Source of the DNA: Streptomyces marinisediminis
Lineage (GTDB): Bacteria > Actinomycetota > Actinomycetes > Streptomycetales > Streptomycetaceae
Direction of reading: 5' to 3'
Assembly: GCF_026262575.1 (NCBI RefSeq)
Contig: NZ_JAPKFL010000032.1
Location: forward strand, 1 to 54,588
Length of the DNA stretch: 54,588 nucleotides
The first letter of the stretch is position 1. Every line of letters begins with the position of its first letter. The notes below the pieces were generated by a model. The model was not told the origin of the DNA and made no database searches. It saw only the letters and a list, made by a program, of their open reading frames with translations. Both the position numbers and the translations under genes were made by a program. Shown here one piece after another: positions 16,243 through 24,257 of the stretch.

Positions 16243-17880
16243 TCAGGCGGTCGTGGCCAGCGGGCGCTCGCGCAGGAAGTGGCGCTGGAGCTTGCCGGTG
16301 GCGCTGGAGGGGAGGGAGGTGGTGAACTCCACCAGCCGGGGGTACTTGTAGGGGGCGATGACCTGCTTGACGAACCGCTGGATGTCGGCGGCCAGTTCGT
16401 CCGAGGGGTGGTGGCCGGGAGCGAGCACCACGTACGCCTTCACCAGCGCGCCGCGGGCGCTGTCGGGCACGCCGACGACCCCGCACTCGGCCACGGCCGG
16501 GTGCTGGACGACGGCCTGCTCCACCTCGGGGGCGGCCACGTTGTAGCCGGAGGTGATGATCATGTCGTCGGCGCGGGCCTGGTACCAGAAGTACCCGTCC
16601 TCGTCGCGGACGTAGATGTCGCCGGTGAGGTTCCAGCCGTCCTCGACGTGCCGCCGCTGCCGCTCGTCGGCCAGGTAGCGGCAGCCCGTCGGGCCCTGCA
16701 CGGCCAGCCGCCCGGGGGTGCCGTCGGGCACCTCGGCGCCGTCGTCCCCCAGGACCCGGGCGCGGTAGCCGGGGACGGGCCGGCCGGTGGCGCCCACCCG
16801 GATGTCGTCGTCCGCGGCGGAGATGAAGACGTGCAGCATCTCGGTGGAGCCGATGCCGTCGATCACCCGCAGCCCGGTGGCCTCGTGGAAGGCGCGCCAC
16901 ACCCAGGCGGGCAGCGGCTCCCCCGCCGAGACGCAGCGGCGCAGCGAGGACAGCTCGCGCCCGCCCACCGACTCCAGGGCCGCCCGGTAGGCGGTGGGCG
17001 AGGTGAACAGCACGGTGGCGCGGTGCTCCTCGACGGCCCGGAACAGCGCCTCGGGCGCCGCGCGCTCCAGGAGCACCGAGGCGGCCCCGGCCCGCAGCGG
17101 GAAGACCAGCAGGCCGCCCAGCCCGAACGTGAACGCCAGCGGGGGGCTGCCGATGAACAGGTCGTCGGGACGCGGACGCAGCACGTGCCGGCTGAAGGTG
17201 TCGGCGATGGCGAGCACGTCCCGGTGGAAGTGCAGGGTGGCCTTGGGCTCGCCGCTGGTGCCGGAGGTGAAGGCGATCAGCGCCACGTCGTCGGCGGCCG
17301 TCGGCACGGCGTCGAAGGCGGCGGAGCGGGTCTCGGCCAGCCGCAGCAGCTCGCTGCCCGCGCCCTCCCCTGTGGTGTAGGTGAGGGTGCCGCGGGCGGG
17401 GAACCCGGCGGCGGCCAGCTCGTCCGCGAGGCCCTCCTCGCAGAGCGCGAACCGCACCTCGGCGCGGGCGGTGATCTGCCGCAGCTCCGCCGCCCGCAGC
17501 AGCGGCATGGTGGCCACCACCACGGCGCCCGCCTTCAGTGCGGCCAGCCAGCAGGCCGCCAGCCAGGGGGAGTTGTGGCCGCGCAGCAGCACCCGGTTGC
17601 CGGGGACGAGCCCGAGCTCCTCCACCAGCACCCGGGCGAGGCGGTTCACGCGCTCGCGCAGCAGGCCGTAGCTCCAGCGCCGTCCGTCCTGGTCGACCAG
17701 GGCGGTGCGGTCGGCCCCGAACCGGGCGATGGTGGCGTCGAGCAGCTCCTCGGCGCAGTTGAGGCGCTCGGGGTAGCGCAGTTCGGGCAGGTCGGTGGTG
17801 AGGGTGGGCCACAGCTCGGCGGGGGGCAGCCCGTCCCGGGCGAAGGTGTCCTGGTGGGCGGAGGGTGACAGCGGTCTCAT
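16243..17880 (-). CDS. 2-aminobenzoate/benzoate-CoA ligase
   Basis: ATP-dependent activation of an aryl acid to its CoA thioester through an acyl-adenylate. The 545-residue protein has all ANL-superfamily motifs: the P-loop-like AFTSGTSGEPKATLHFHRD, DGIGSTEMLHVF, TGDIYVRDEDGYFWYQARADD, and C-terminal SATGKLQR with the catalytic lysine. The N-terminus (SAHQDTFARDGLPPAELWP, RYPERLNCAEELLD) is characteristic of benzoate and 2-aminobenzoate-CoA ligases. With an anthranilate synthase encoded next door, anthranilate is the natural substrate guess. Its start overlaps the thioesterase stop by four bases. Confidence 0.85.
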   Translation of the reverse strand: MRPLSPSAHQDTFARDGLPPAELWPTLTTDLPELRYPERLNCAEELLDATIARFGADRTALVDQDGRRWSYGLLRERVNRLARVLVEELGLVPGNRVLLRGHNSPWLAACWLAALKAGAVVVATMPLLRAAELRQITARAEVRFALCEEGLADELAAAGFPARGTLTYTTGEGAGSELLRLAETRSAAFDAVPTAADDVALIAFTSGTSGEPKATLHFHRDVLAIADTFSRHVLRPRPDDLFIGSPPLAFTFGLGGLLVFPLRAGAASVLLERAAPEALFRAVEEHRATVLFTSPTAYRAALESVGGRELSSLRRCVSAGEPLPAWVWRAFHEATGLRVIDGIGSTEMLHVFISAADDDIRVGATGRPVPGYRARVLGDDGAEVPDGTPGRLAVQGPTGCRYLADERQRRHVEDGWNLTGDIYVRDEDGYFWYQARADDMIITSGYNVAAPEVEQAVVQHPAVAECGVVGVPDSARGALVKAYVVLAPGHHPSDELAADIQRFVKQVIAPYKYPRLVEFTTSLPSSATGKLQRHFLRERPLATTA

Positions 17881-18320
17881 GGGCGGTCGTCTCCTCGGTC
17901 TCTGGAGGCCCGGGCGCGTACGCAGGTCATCCGGGCGCTGCACACCCGGCGGCCCTGCTCGTCCTCGACGGCGATCTCGTACGTGGCGTGGGTGCGGCCC
18001 AGCCGGACGGCGGTGGCCACGCCCGTGACCCGGCCGCCGGAGACGGGCCGGTGGTGGCTGGCGCTGATCTCGGTGCCGACGCCGACCCCGCCGTCGGCAC
18101 CGAAGTGCAGGCAGGCGCCGATCGAGGCCAGGGACTCGGCGAGCACGCAGGAGGCGCCCCCGTGCAGGACTCCGAAGGGCTGGGTGTTGCCGCGCACGGG
18201 CAGCGTGCCGACCACCCGGTGCGGCTCGGCGGAGACCAGCTCGATGCCCAGGCGCTCCCCCAGCTCCCCCGCGCCCACCGGGGCCGGGGGACGCGGCTCG
18301 GTGGTCGCGGGCTCAGCCAC
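17877..18320 (-). CDS. PaaI family hotdog-fold thioesterase
   Basis: A 147-residue acyl-CoA thioesterase. The hotdog core reads VVGTLPVRGNTQPFGVLHGG, with the HGG loop and an acidic residue on the following helix (SCVLAESLASIGACLH), then a GTEISASHHRPV strand region. PaaI-type enzymes rescue CoA from dead-end aryl-CoA intermediates and are common beside paa genes. In tropone-type pathways related thioesterases also release products. It overlaps both neighbours (4 and 8 bases), so it is translated in step with the two ligases. Confidence 0.85.
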   Translation of the reverse strand: MAEPATTEPRPPAPVGAGELGERLGIELVSAEPHRVVGTLPVRGNTQPFGVLHGGASCVLAESLASIGACLHFGADGGVGVGTEISASHHRPVSGGRVTGVATAVRLGRTHATYEIAVEDEQGRRVCSARMTCVRARASRDRGDDRP

Positions 18321-19866
18321 GGGCCCCGTCCCTCTGCAACATCGCGATCAGGTCCGGCCGCTGCACCTTCCAGGTGGAGGTGCGCGGCACCTCGTCGAAG
18401 GGCATCTGCACGACCTCGGCCAGCGCCGGGAGGCCGGAGACGGCGAGCTGCCAGCGCCCGGCGTCCAGCGGCGCGTCGTCGCGGGTGCACACCACCGGCA
18501 CGGGCCGCGCGCCCAGGCCGCCGAGCACGACGACCTCGCGCAGCTCAGGCAGCCGGTCCATCAGGGTGTCCTCGATCTCCAGGTTGGACCCGACGCCCTC
18601 GGACGCGTCGATCTCCCGGTCGAGCATGTGCAGCCGGCCCAGCCGGTCCAGGTAGCCGAGGTCGCCCATCCGCCACCACGCGCCGTTGCGCTGCCGGGCG
18701 AAGCGCGCGTCCTCCTGGAGATAGGTGACGGCACGGGTGCGGCTTCTGATCTCGATGTGGCCCACCGTGCCGGGCTTCACGCGGCGGCCCTCGTCGTCGG
18801 TGACGCGCATGCGGATGACCCCGGGCAGCGGCCAGCCCACGCACCGGCCGTCCATGGCGGCCGCGCCGCGCACGGTGTAGAAGCGGCCGGCGACCGGCCC
18901 GGTCTCGGTCTGCCCGTACAACTGGATGAACTTGGGCGAACGGCGCGCCGAGGCGCCCAGGAGCGTCTGGATGGTGCGCGGGTGCACCGCGTCGAAGGTG
19001 GCGCTGTAGCAGCGCACGCTGGACAGCGGCCGGCCCGCGGCACCGGCCAGCGTCTCCCAGTCGATGAAGGTGTTCGGCTGCGTCTCCACCGCGCCGGGCC
19101 GGTAGCGGGCGAACAGCGGGCCGATGGTCTCCGGGCTCCCGTCCACGGCGACCAGCAGCGGGTTGCCGAAGGACATGCCCAGGTCCAGCGCGCTGTAGAA
19201 GCGGGCGTGCACGAAGCTGACGCACAGGGCGACGGTCTCGCGCCGCCACACCCAGGAGGCCACCTGCTTCTGCAGCCGCAGCCGCTCGTGGAGGGCGTCC
19301 GGCGTCTGCACCACCAGCTTGGGCAGCCCGGTCGTGCCGGAGGTGTGGCTGATGAAGGCGGGGGCGTGCACCGCGGGGACCGAGGTGCCGCGCAGGCCGG
19401 CGTCCGGGTGGCGGCTCAGGGCCTCGGTGCCGGGCAGCTCGTCACCGGCCACCAGCAGGGTCCGGTGGGCCACCGTGCCGTCCACGCCGGAGGTGGTGTA
19501 GTGCTCGGCGTCGGTCAGCAGCCACGGGGACTCCAGGCGCTTCAGCAGCCCCGAGGCCGTCTCGCCGGGGAGCATCGGGGAGAACAGCGCGGGGACGGCG
19601 CCGATGCGCTGCACCGCGGCGGACACCAGGGCGATGTCGAAGTTGTTGGTCTTGTACACGGCCACCCGGTCGCCGCGCCGCACCCCCGCGCTCACCAGCC
19701 GCCCCGCCGTCTGGCGGACGAGCTCGGCGAGCCGGTCCGCCGTCACGGTGGTCCCGTCCTCGGGCGACAGTTGGAGCGGGGTGTCGAGCACGACCGGCGC
19801 CGCGGGGTGCCTGGCGGCCGCGCGGTCGAACATCAGCCCTATGTAGAAGCCCTTGGCGCTGGGCAC
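18313..19866 (-). CDS. AMP-forming acyl-CoA synthetase family ligase, possible diazotase
   Basis: A 517-residue ANL enzyme with a GTG start eight or so bases behind GAGGGGAG. Motifs present: SHTSGTTGLPKL, QLYGQTETGPV, MGDLGYLDRLGRL and the C-terminal lysine in STWKVQR. The hinge region reads LDREID where most relatives have a GR pair. It differs from PaaK phenylacetate-CoA ligases, which are shorter. As first gene of the operon next to CreE/CreD-like genes it could be a CreM/AvaA7/CmaA6-type ATP-dependent diazotase, since those enzymes are also members of this superfamily; equally it could be a second aryl- or fatty-acyl-CoA ligase. Sequence alone does not decide. Confidence 0.7.
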   Translation of the reverse strand: MPSAKGFYIGLMFDRAAARHPAAPVVLDTPLQLSPEDGTTVTADRLAELVRQTAGRLVSAGVRRGDRVAVYKTNNFDIALVSAAVQRIGAVPALFSPMLPGETASGLLKRLESPWLLTDAEHYTTSGVDGTVAHRTLLVAGDELPGTEALSRHPDAGLRGTSVPAVHAPAFISHTSGTTGLPKLVVQTPDALHERLRLQKQVASWVWRRETVALCVSFVHARFYSALDLGMSFGNPLLVAVDGSPETIGPLFARYRPGAVETQPNTFIDWETLAGAAGRPLSSVRCYSATFDAVHPRTIQTLLGASARRSPKFIQLYGQTETGPVAGRFYTVRGAAAMDGRCVGWPLPGVIRMRVTDDEGRRVKPGTVGHIEIRSRTRAVTYLQEDARFARQRNGAWWRMGDLGYLDRLGRLHMLDREIDASEGVGSNLEIEDTLMDRLPELREVVVLGGLGARPVPVVCTRDDAPLDAGRWQLAVSGLPALAEVVQMPFDEVPRTSTWKVQRPDLIAMLQRDGARG

Positions 19867-20042
19867 GTCGACTCCCCTCGTCGTCTGCTGTGGCGCTCAG
19901 ATCCTGGGTGCGGGCCGCGGCCCCGGGCCCGGCGCTGACCCGTTGCTGCCCCCCGTTCCGCCGCGGCTGGCAGTTAGTGGACGGCCGCACGGGCGCGGAC
20001 CGGAACCCGCCGTACGGTGCCCCCACTGGAGGAAGGAGACCG
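19867..20042. promoter_or_regulatory. Divergent promoter region of the metabolic island
   Basis: These 176 bases separate the leftward ligase operon from rightward paaABCDE and must contain both promoters. A strong GGAGGAAGGAG ribosome site at 20028-20038 serves paaA. I see no clear operator palindrome and no regulator gene for the island inside the window. Confidence 0.5.
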
Positions 20043-21242
20043 GTGGTGGCCGAACGACCGACCCAGACGCCCCCGATGCCGGGTAGCGATCGACTGCTGG
20101 CGGAGGTGACCCAGGCCGGGGAGGAACTGGCCCGGACGCACTCCGGTGCGCACGACGGCCCGGCCGAGGCGGACGAGGAGGCCCTGGCCGCCCGCTTCAA
20201 GGAGATCGTCGCGGCCGACGGCAAGATCGAGCCGCGCGACTGGATGCCCGGGGGCTACCGCGCCTCCCTGGTGCGCCAGCTCGCCCAGCACGCCCACTCC
20301 GAGATCGTCGGCATGCAGCCCGAGGCGCACTGGATCGGCCGGGCGCCCTCCCTGTACCGCAAGGCCGTCCTGCTGGCCAAGGTGCAGGACGAGGCCGGGC
20401 ACGGCCTGTACCTGTACGCCGCGGCCGAGACCCTGGGCGTGCGGCGCGCCGACCTGCTGGACGCGCTGCACGAGGGCCGCCAGGGCTACCTGTCCTTCAT
20501 CAACTACCCGACGCTGACCTGGGCGGACACCGGTGCGCTGGCCTGGCTCACCGACGGCGCGGCCATCGTCAACCAGGTCCCGCTGTGCCGCACCTCCTAC
20601 GGCCCCTACGCGCGGGCCATGGTGCGGGTGTGCAAGGAGGAGTCCTTCCACCACCGGCAGGGCTTCGACTCGCTGTGGGCGCTCACCCACGGCTCGCCGC
20701 GGCAGCGCGAGATGGCGCAGGCCGCGGTGGACCGCTGGTGGTACCCGGCGCTGGCCATGTTCGGCCCGCCGCACTCGGCGTCCACCCACTCCGAGCGGTC
20801 CATGGCCTGGCGCATCAAACGGTTCACCAACGACGAACTGCGCCAGCGCTTCGTGGACGTCTGCGTGCCCCAGGCCGAGGCGCTGGGGGTGACGCTCCCC
20901 GACCCGGAGCTGCGCTGGAACGCCGAGCGGGGCCACTACGACTTCACCCCGCCGGACTTCGCGGAGCTGCGCCGGGTGATCCGGGGCGACGGCCCCTGCA
21001 ACCGCGAGCGGGTGGCCCATCGGCGCGCGGCGCACGAGGAGGGCGCCTGGGTGCGCGAGGCCGCGGCGGCTCACGCCCGGCGGCGGGCGGCGCGGAGCGC
21101 GGACGCGGAAGCGGACTCGGGCTCGGGCTCGGGCTCGGGCTCGGGTGCGGACGCGGGGGATGCCGCGGGCTCCGGCGGAGCCGCGGCCGGGACGGACCGT
21201 CCGGGCGGCGCCCGGGCCGACGCGGAGGGGATGCCGGCATGA
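20043..21242 (+). CDS. paaA: 1,2-phenylacetyl-CoA epoxidase catalytic subunit PaaA
   Basis: Diiron oxygenase subunit of the PaaABCE ring 1,2-epoxidase. The core closely follows Escherichia coli PaaA: IEPRDWMPGGYRASLVRQL, AQHAHSEIVGMQPE, AKVQDEAGHGLYLY, QVPLCRTSYGPYARAM, CKEESFHHRQGF and IKRFTNDELRQRFVD, so the Glu/His iron ligands appear intact. Start is GTG 20043 or 20046, both behind GGAGGAAGGAG. The 399-residue product is about 70 longer than usual, with an N-terminal extension and a C-terminal tail of Ser-Gly and Ala-Asp repeats after about residue 345. It overlaps paaB by four bases. Confidence 0.95.
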   Translation: MVAERPTQTPPMPGSDRLLAEVTQAGEELARTHSGAHDGPAEADEEALAARFKEIVAADGKIEPRDWMPGGYRASLVRQLAQHAHSEIVGMQPEAHWIGRAPSLYRKAVLLAKVQDEAGHGLYLYAAAETLGVRRADLLDALHEGRQGYLSFINYPTLTWADTGALAWLTDGAAIVNQVPLCRTSYGPYARAMVRVCKEESFHHRQGFDSLWALTHGSPRQREMAQAAVDRWWYPALAMFGPPHSASTHSERSMAWRIKRFTNDELRQRFVDVCVPQAEALGVTLPDPELRWNAERGHYDFTPPDFAELRRVIRGDGPCNRERVAHRRAAHEEGAWVREAAAAHARRRAARSADAEADSGSGSGSGSGADAGDAAGSGGAAAGTDRPGGARADAEGMPA

Positions 21243-21526
21243 GCGAACACGACTGGCCCTTGTGGGAGGTCTTCGTCCGCGCCCGCCGCGGGCTGGCGCA
21301 CCTCCACGCCGGCAGCCTGCACGCGCCGGACGCCCACCTCGCGCTGCGCAACGCGCGCGACCTGTTCACCCGGCGCGGCGAGGGCGTCTCCCTGTGGGTG
21401 GTCCCCGCCGACGCCGTCACCGCCTCCAGCCCCGACGAGAAGGACCCCTTCTTCGACCCGGCCGCCGACAAGCCCTACCGGCACCCCACCTTCTTCGCAC
21501 TGCCCGAGGGGGTCGAACACCTGTGA
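21239..21526 (+). CDS. paaB: 1,2-phenylacetyl-CoA epoxidase subunit PaaB
   Basis: A 95-residue protein beginning WPLWEVFVRARRGLAHLHAGSLHAPDAHLALRNARDLFTRR and ending YRHPTFFALPEGVEHL, the standard PaaB pattern. PaaB bridges PaaAC heterodimers in the epoxidase and has no known catalysis of its own. It overlaps paaA (ATGA) and paaC (GTGA), so the subunits are translationally coupled. Confidence 0.93.
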   Translation: MSEHDWPLWEVFVRARRGLAHLHAGSLHAPDAHLALRNARDLFTRRGEGVSLWVVPADAVTASSPDEKDPFFDPAADKPYRHPTFFALPEGVEHL

Positions 21527-22317
21527 CCACCGCGCCGCCCACCGCACCGGGTCCGTCACCCGCCCCGGCCGGCCCGCCCGTCGCCTACGTGCTGCGCCCG
21601 GCCGACGACGCCCTGATCGCCGCCCAGCGCATGGCGCAGTGGTGCACCAACGCGCCCCAGCTCGAAGAGGACGTGGCGCTGGCCAACATCGCGCTGGACC
21701 TGCTCGGACAGGCGCGCGCGCTGCTGACCCACGCGGGCGGCCTGGAGGGCCGGGGCCGCGACGAGGACGCGCTGGCCTTCCTGCGGGACGAGCCGGAGTT
21801 CACCAACGTCCAGCTCGTGGAGCTGCCCAACGGCGACTTCGCGCACTCCATCGCCAAGCTGCTGTTCTTCGCCGCCTACCAACGGCTGTGGTACGAGCGC
21901 ACCGCCGCCGCGCGGGACCCGGAGCTGGCCGCGATCGCCGCCAAGGCCGTCAAGGAGAGCACCTACCACCTCGACCACGCCGCGACCTGGACCGAGCGGC
22001 TGGGCGACGGCACCGAGGAGTCCCACCGCCGGATGCGGGCGGGCGTCGCCGCGGTGTGGCCGTACACCCACGACCTCTTCGCCGCCGACCCCCTGGCGGC
22101 CCGGCTGGCCGCCGAGGGCGTCGGCGTCGACCCGGCGGAGCTGCGGCCCGAGTGGCTGGCCACGGTCGAGGAGGTGCTCACCCGCTCGGGCCTGGCCGTG
22201 CCCGCGGGCGACTGGGCCCCCACCGGCGGCCGCCACGGCGTGCACACCGAGCACTTCAGCCTGCTGCTGATGGAGATGCAGTCCCTCCACCGCGCCCACC
22301 CGGGGGTGACCTGGTGA
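21523..22317 (+). CDS. paaC: 1,2-phenylacetyl-CoA epoxidase structural subunit PaaC
   Basis: A 264-residue ferritin-like partner of PaaA. Visible features are YVLRPADDALIAAQRMAQWC, EEDVALANIALDLLGQARALL, VELPNGDFAHSIAKLLFFAAYQ and KAVKESTYHLDHAATWTERLGDG. PaaC lacks an active diiron site in known enzymes and stabilises PaaA. The C-terminus has LTRSGLAVPAGDWAPTGGRHGVHTEHF. The GTG start overlaps the paaB stop and the last codons overlap paaD. Confidence 0.93.
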   Translation: MTTAPPTAPGPSPAPAGPPVAYVLRPADDALIAAQRMAQWCTNAPQLEEDVALANIALDLLGQARALLTHAGGLEGRGRDEDALAFLRDEPEFTNVQLVELPNGDFAHSIAKLLFFAAYQRLWYERTAAARDPELAAIAAKAVKESTYHLDHAATWTERLGDGTEESHRRMRAGVAAVWPYTHDLFAADPLAARLAAEGVGVDPAELRPEWLATVEEVLTRSGLAVPAGDWAPTGGRHGVHTEHFSLLLMEMQSLHRAHPGVTW

Positions 22318-22988
22318 CCCCCGCCGCACCCCCCACCACCTCGCCCCGGCACCCGCAGGACCCGCCCCCCGTCCCGGCGGCCCCCGCGTCCGGGGAGACC
22401 GGTGCGACCGGGACGGCGGGAGGGACCGGAGCCGGGAGCGGGCCGCCGCCCCCGCCCGAGCGGGGAGGCGCGGGCGGGGAGGCCCGGCTGTACGCGGCCC
22501 TCGCCCGCGTGCACGACCCGGAGATCCGCGTGCTGAACCTGGCGGAGCTGGGCGTCCTGCGGGCGGCGCGGATCGGCGCGGACGGCACGCCGGTGGTCAC
22601 GATCACCCCCACCTACGTGGGCTGCCCGGCCATGGACGTCATCCGTGCGGACGTCCGCACCGCCGTGCTGGCCGCCGGGTACGCGGACGTCCGGATCGAG
22701 ACGGTGTGGTCGCCGGCCTGGACGACCGACTGGATCGGCCCGCGGGCCCGCGCGAAACTCGCCGCCGCGGGCATCGCCCCGCCCGGCCCGCGTCCGCCCG
22801 GCGCGCGTCCGTCCGGCGCCGGGCCCGACGGCCGCCGCCTGCTGCCGCTGTCGGTGGCGGCGCCCCCCTGCCCCCGGTGCGCCGCCGCGGACACCGAGGA
22901 GGTCACCCGGTTCGGCTCCACCGCGTGCAAGGCGCTGTGGCGCTGCCGGTCCTGCCTCGAACCCTTCGACCACCTCAAGGAGCACTGA
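22314..22988 (+). CDS. paaD: 1,2-phenylacetyl-CoA epoxidase accessory protein PaaD
   Basis: A 224-residue MIP18/SufT-like protein thought to help mature the iron sites of the epoxidase. The domain runs from LYAALARVHDPEIRVLNLAELGVLRAARI through TPTYVGCPAMDVIRADV to IETVWSPAWTTDWI. A C-terminal zinc-ribbon-like part has CPRC near the Arg/Pro linker and CRSC (LWRCRSCLEPFDHLKEH). Residues 1-60 are a Pro/Gly/Thr-rich extension not found in typical PaaD. It overlaps paaC and paaE. Confidence 0.9.
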   Translation: MTPAAPPTTSPRHPQDPPPVPAAPASGETGATGTAGGTGAGSGPPPPPERGGAGGEARLYAALARVHDPEIRVLNLAELGVLRAARIGADGTPVVTITPTYVGCPAMDVIRADVRTAVLAAGYADVRIETVWSPAWTTDWIGPRARAKLAAAGIAPPGPRPPGARPSGAGPDGRRLLPLSVAAPPCPRCAAADTEEVTRFGSTACKALWRCRSCLEPFDHLKEH

Positions 22989-24145
22989 TGACCGCGCCCA
23001 CGGCCGCCCTGTCCGGCTCCGCCGCCACGGCCGGGCCGCCGGCCGCGCGCACCGGCTTCCACGCCCTGGAGGTCGTGCGGACCACGGCCGCGGCGGACGA
23101 CGGGAGCGCGCTCGCCGTCACCCTGCGGGTCCCCGGGGAGCTGCGCGAACGCTTCGCCTTCGGCCCCGGCCAGTACATCACCGTGCGCGCCGAGCTCTGT
23201 GGCACCGAGGTCCGGCGTTCGTACTCCCTGTGCTCGACCCCCGACGAGCTGCGCCGCGACGGGGTGCTGCGGGTGGGCGTGCGCGCGGTGACCGGCGGGC
23301 TGTTCTCGACCCACGTGCGCGAGCGGCTCTCCCCCGGCGACGTGCTGGAGGCCGCGCCGCCCGACGGCCGCTTCACCACCGACGTCCACCCGGCGCGGCG
23401 CCGCCGGTACGCGGCGGTGGTCGCCGGCTCCGGCATCACTCCCGTGCTCTCCCTGGTGACGCACGCCCTGGCCGTGGAGGCGGAGAGCACCTTCACCGTG
23501 CTGTACGGCAACCGCTCCGCGGCCTCGGCGATGTTCCTGGACGAGCTGGCCGACCTGAAGGACCGCCACGGCCCCCGGCTCCGGCTGCTGCACTTCCTCT
23601 CCCGCGAGGCCCAGCAGACCGGCCCGGCCGGCCGGCGTCTGGACGCCGCCACCCTGGCGGGCGTCCTCGGCACCCTCCTGCCGCCGTGGCGCGTGGACGA
23701 GTGGTTCGTCTGCGGCCCCTACACCATGGCGCACGGCGCCAGGCGGGCCCTGGAGCAAGCGGGCGTCGCCCCCTCCACGGTGCACACCGAACTGTTCCAG
23801 GCGGCCCCGCCCGCCGCCCCGTCCGCCCCCGCGGACGCCGGAGCGGACGCCGGAGGAGCCGCCGAGGGCGCCAGCCTGGAGGTGCGGCTGGAGGGCCGCA
23901 CCTCGACGGTCCGCACGGCACCGGGCCAGACGATCCTCGACGCCGCCCTTTCCGCGCGTCCCGAACTCCCCTACTCCTGCCGCGCCGGCGTCTGCGCCAC
24001 CTGCCGCGCCAGGGTCGTCTCGGGCGGCGCCACCATGCCCGACGGCTTCACCCTCACCGCCGAGGAGCGGGCCGACGACTACGTCCTGACCTGCCAGGCC
24101 GTCCCCACCACCGCCACCCTCAGCGTCGACTACGACGTGGTCTGA
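22988..24145 (+). CDS. paaE: 1,2-phenylacetyl-CoA epoxidase reductase PaaE
   Basis: A 385-residue electron-transfer subunit. It has an FAD-binding barrel (FGPGQYITVRA, RRSYSLCSTP), an NAD(P)-binding part (AVVAGSGITPVLSLVTHAL, VCGPYTMAHGARRAL) and a C-terminal plant-type 2Fe-2S domain with CRAGVCATCRARV and a final CQAV cysteine. It passes NADPH electrons to PaaAC. The start shares bases with the paaD stop (TGATG). This is the last gene of the operon; paaG, paaZ, paaF, paaH, paaJ and paaK are absent, so ring opening and beta-oxidation are not encoded here. Confidence 0.93.
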   Translation: MTAPTAALSGSAATAGPPAARTGFHALEVVRTTAAADDGSALAVTLRVPGELRERFAFGPGQYITVRAELCGTEVRRSYSLCSTPDELRRDGVLRVGVRAVTGGLFSTHVRERLSPGDVLEAAPPDGRFTTDVHPARRRRYAAVVAGSGITPVLSLVTHALAVEAESTFTVLYGNRSAASAMFLDELADLKDRHGPRLRLLHFLSREAQQTGPAGRRLDAATLAGVLGTLLPPWRVDEWFVCGPYTMAHGARRALEQAGVAPSTVHTELFQAAPPAAPSAPADAGADAGGAAEGASLEVRLEGRTSTVRTAPGQTILDAALSARPELPYSCRAGVCATCRARVVSGGATMPDGFTLTAEERADDYVLTCQAVPTTATLSVDYDVV

Positions 24146-24257
24146 CCCACCGGCGCCGCGAGCCCGGCCGGGCGTCCGCGACGCCGGTCACCGGCCGTAG
24201 GCGTCCGCACGGGAACCAGGGCGAGCCGTACCGGCCGGGACGCCGGTGGCCGCCGGG

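Noticed and set aside
13840..17868. A 1342-codon open frame on the plus strand
   Set aside because: It is the antisense of the anthranilate synthase and CoA ligase genes. It is rich in Gly, Ala, Val and His, has no ribosome site and matches no protein pattern. Such shadows are normal at this GC content.
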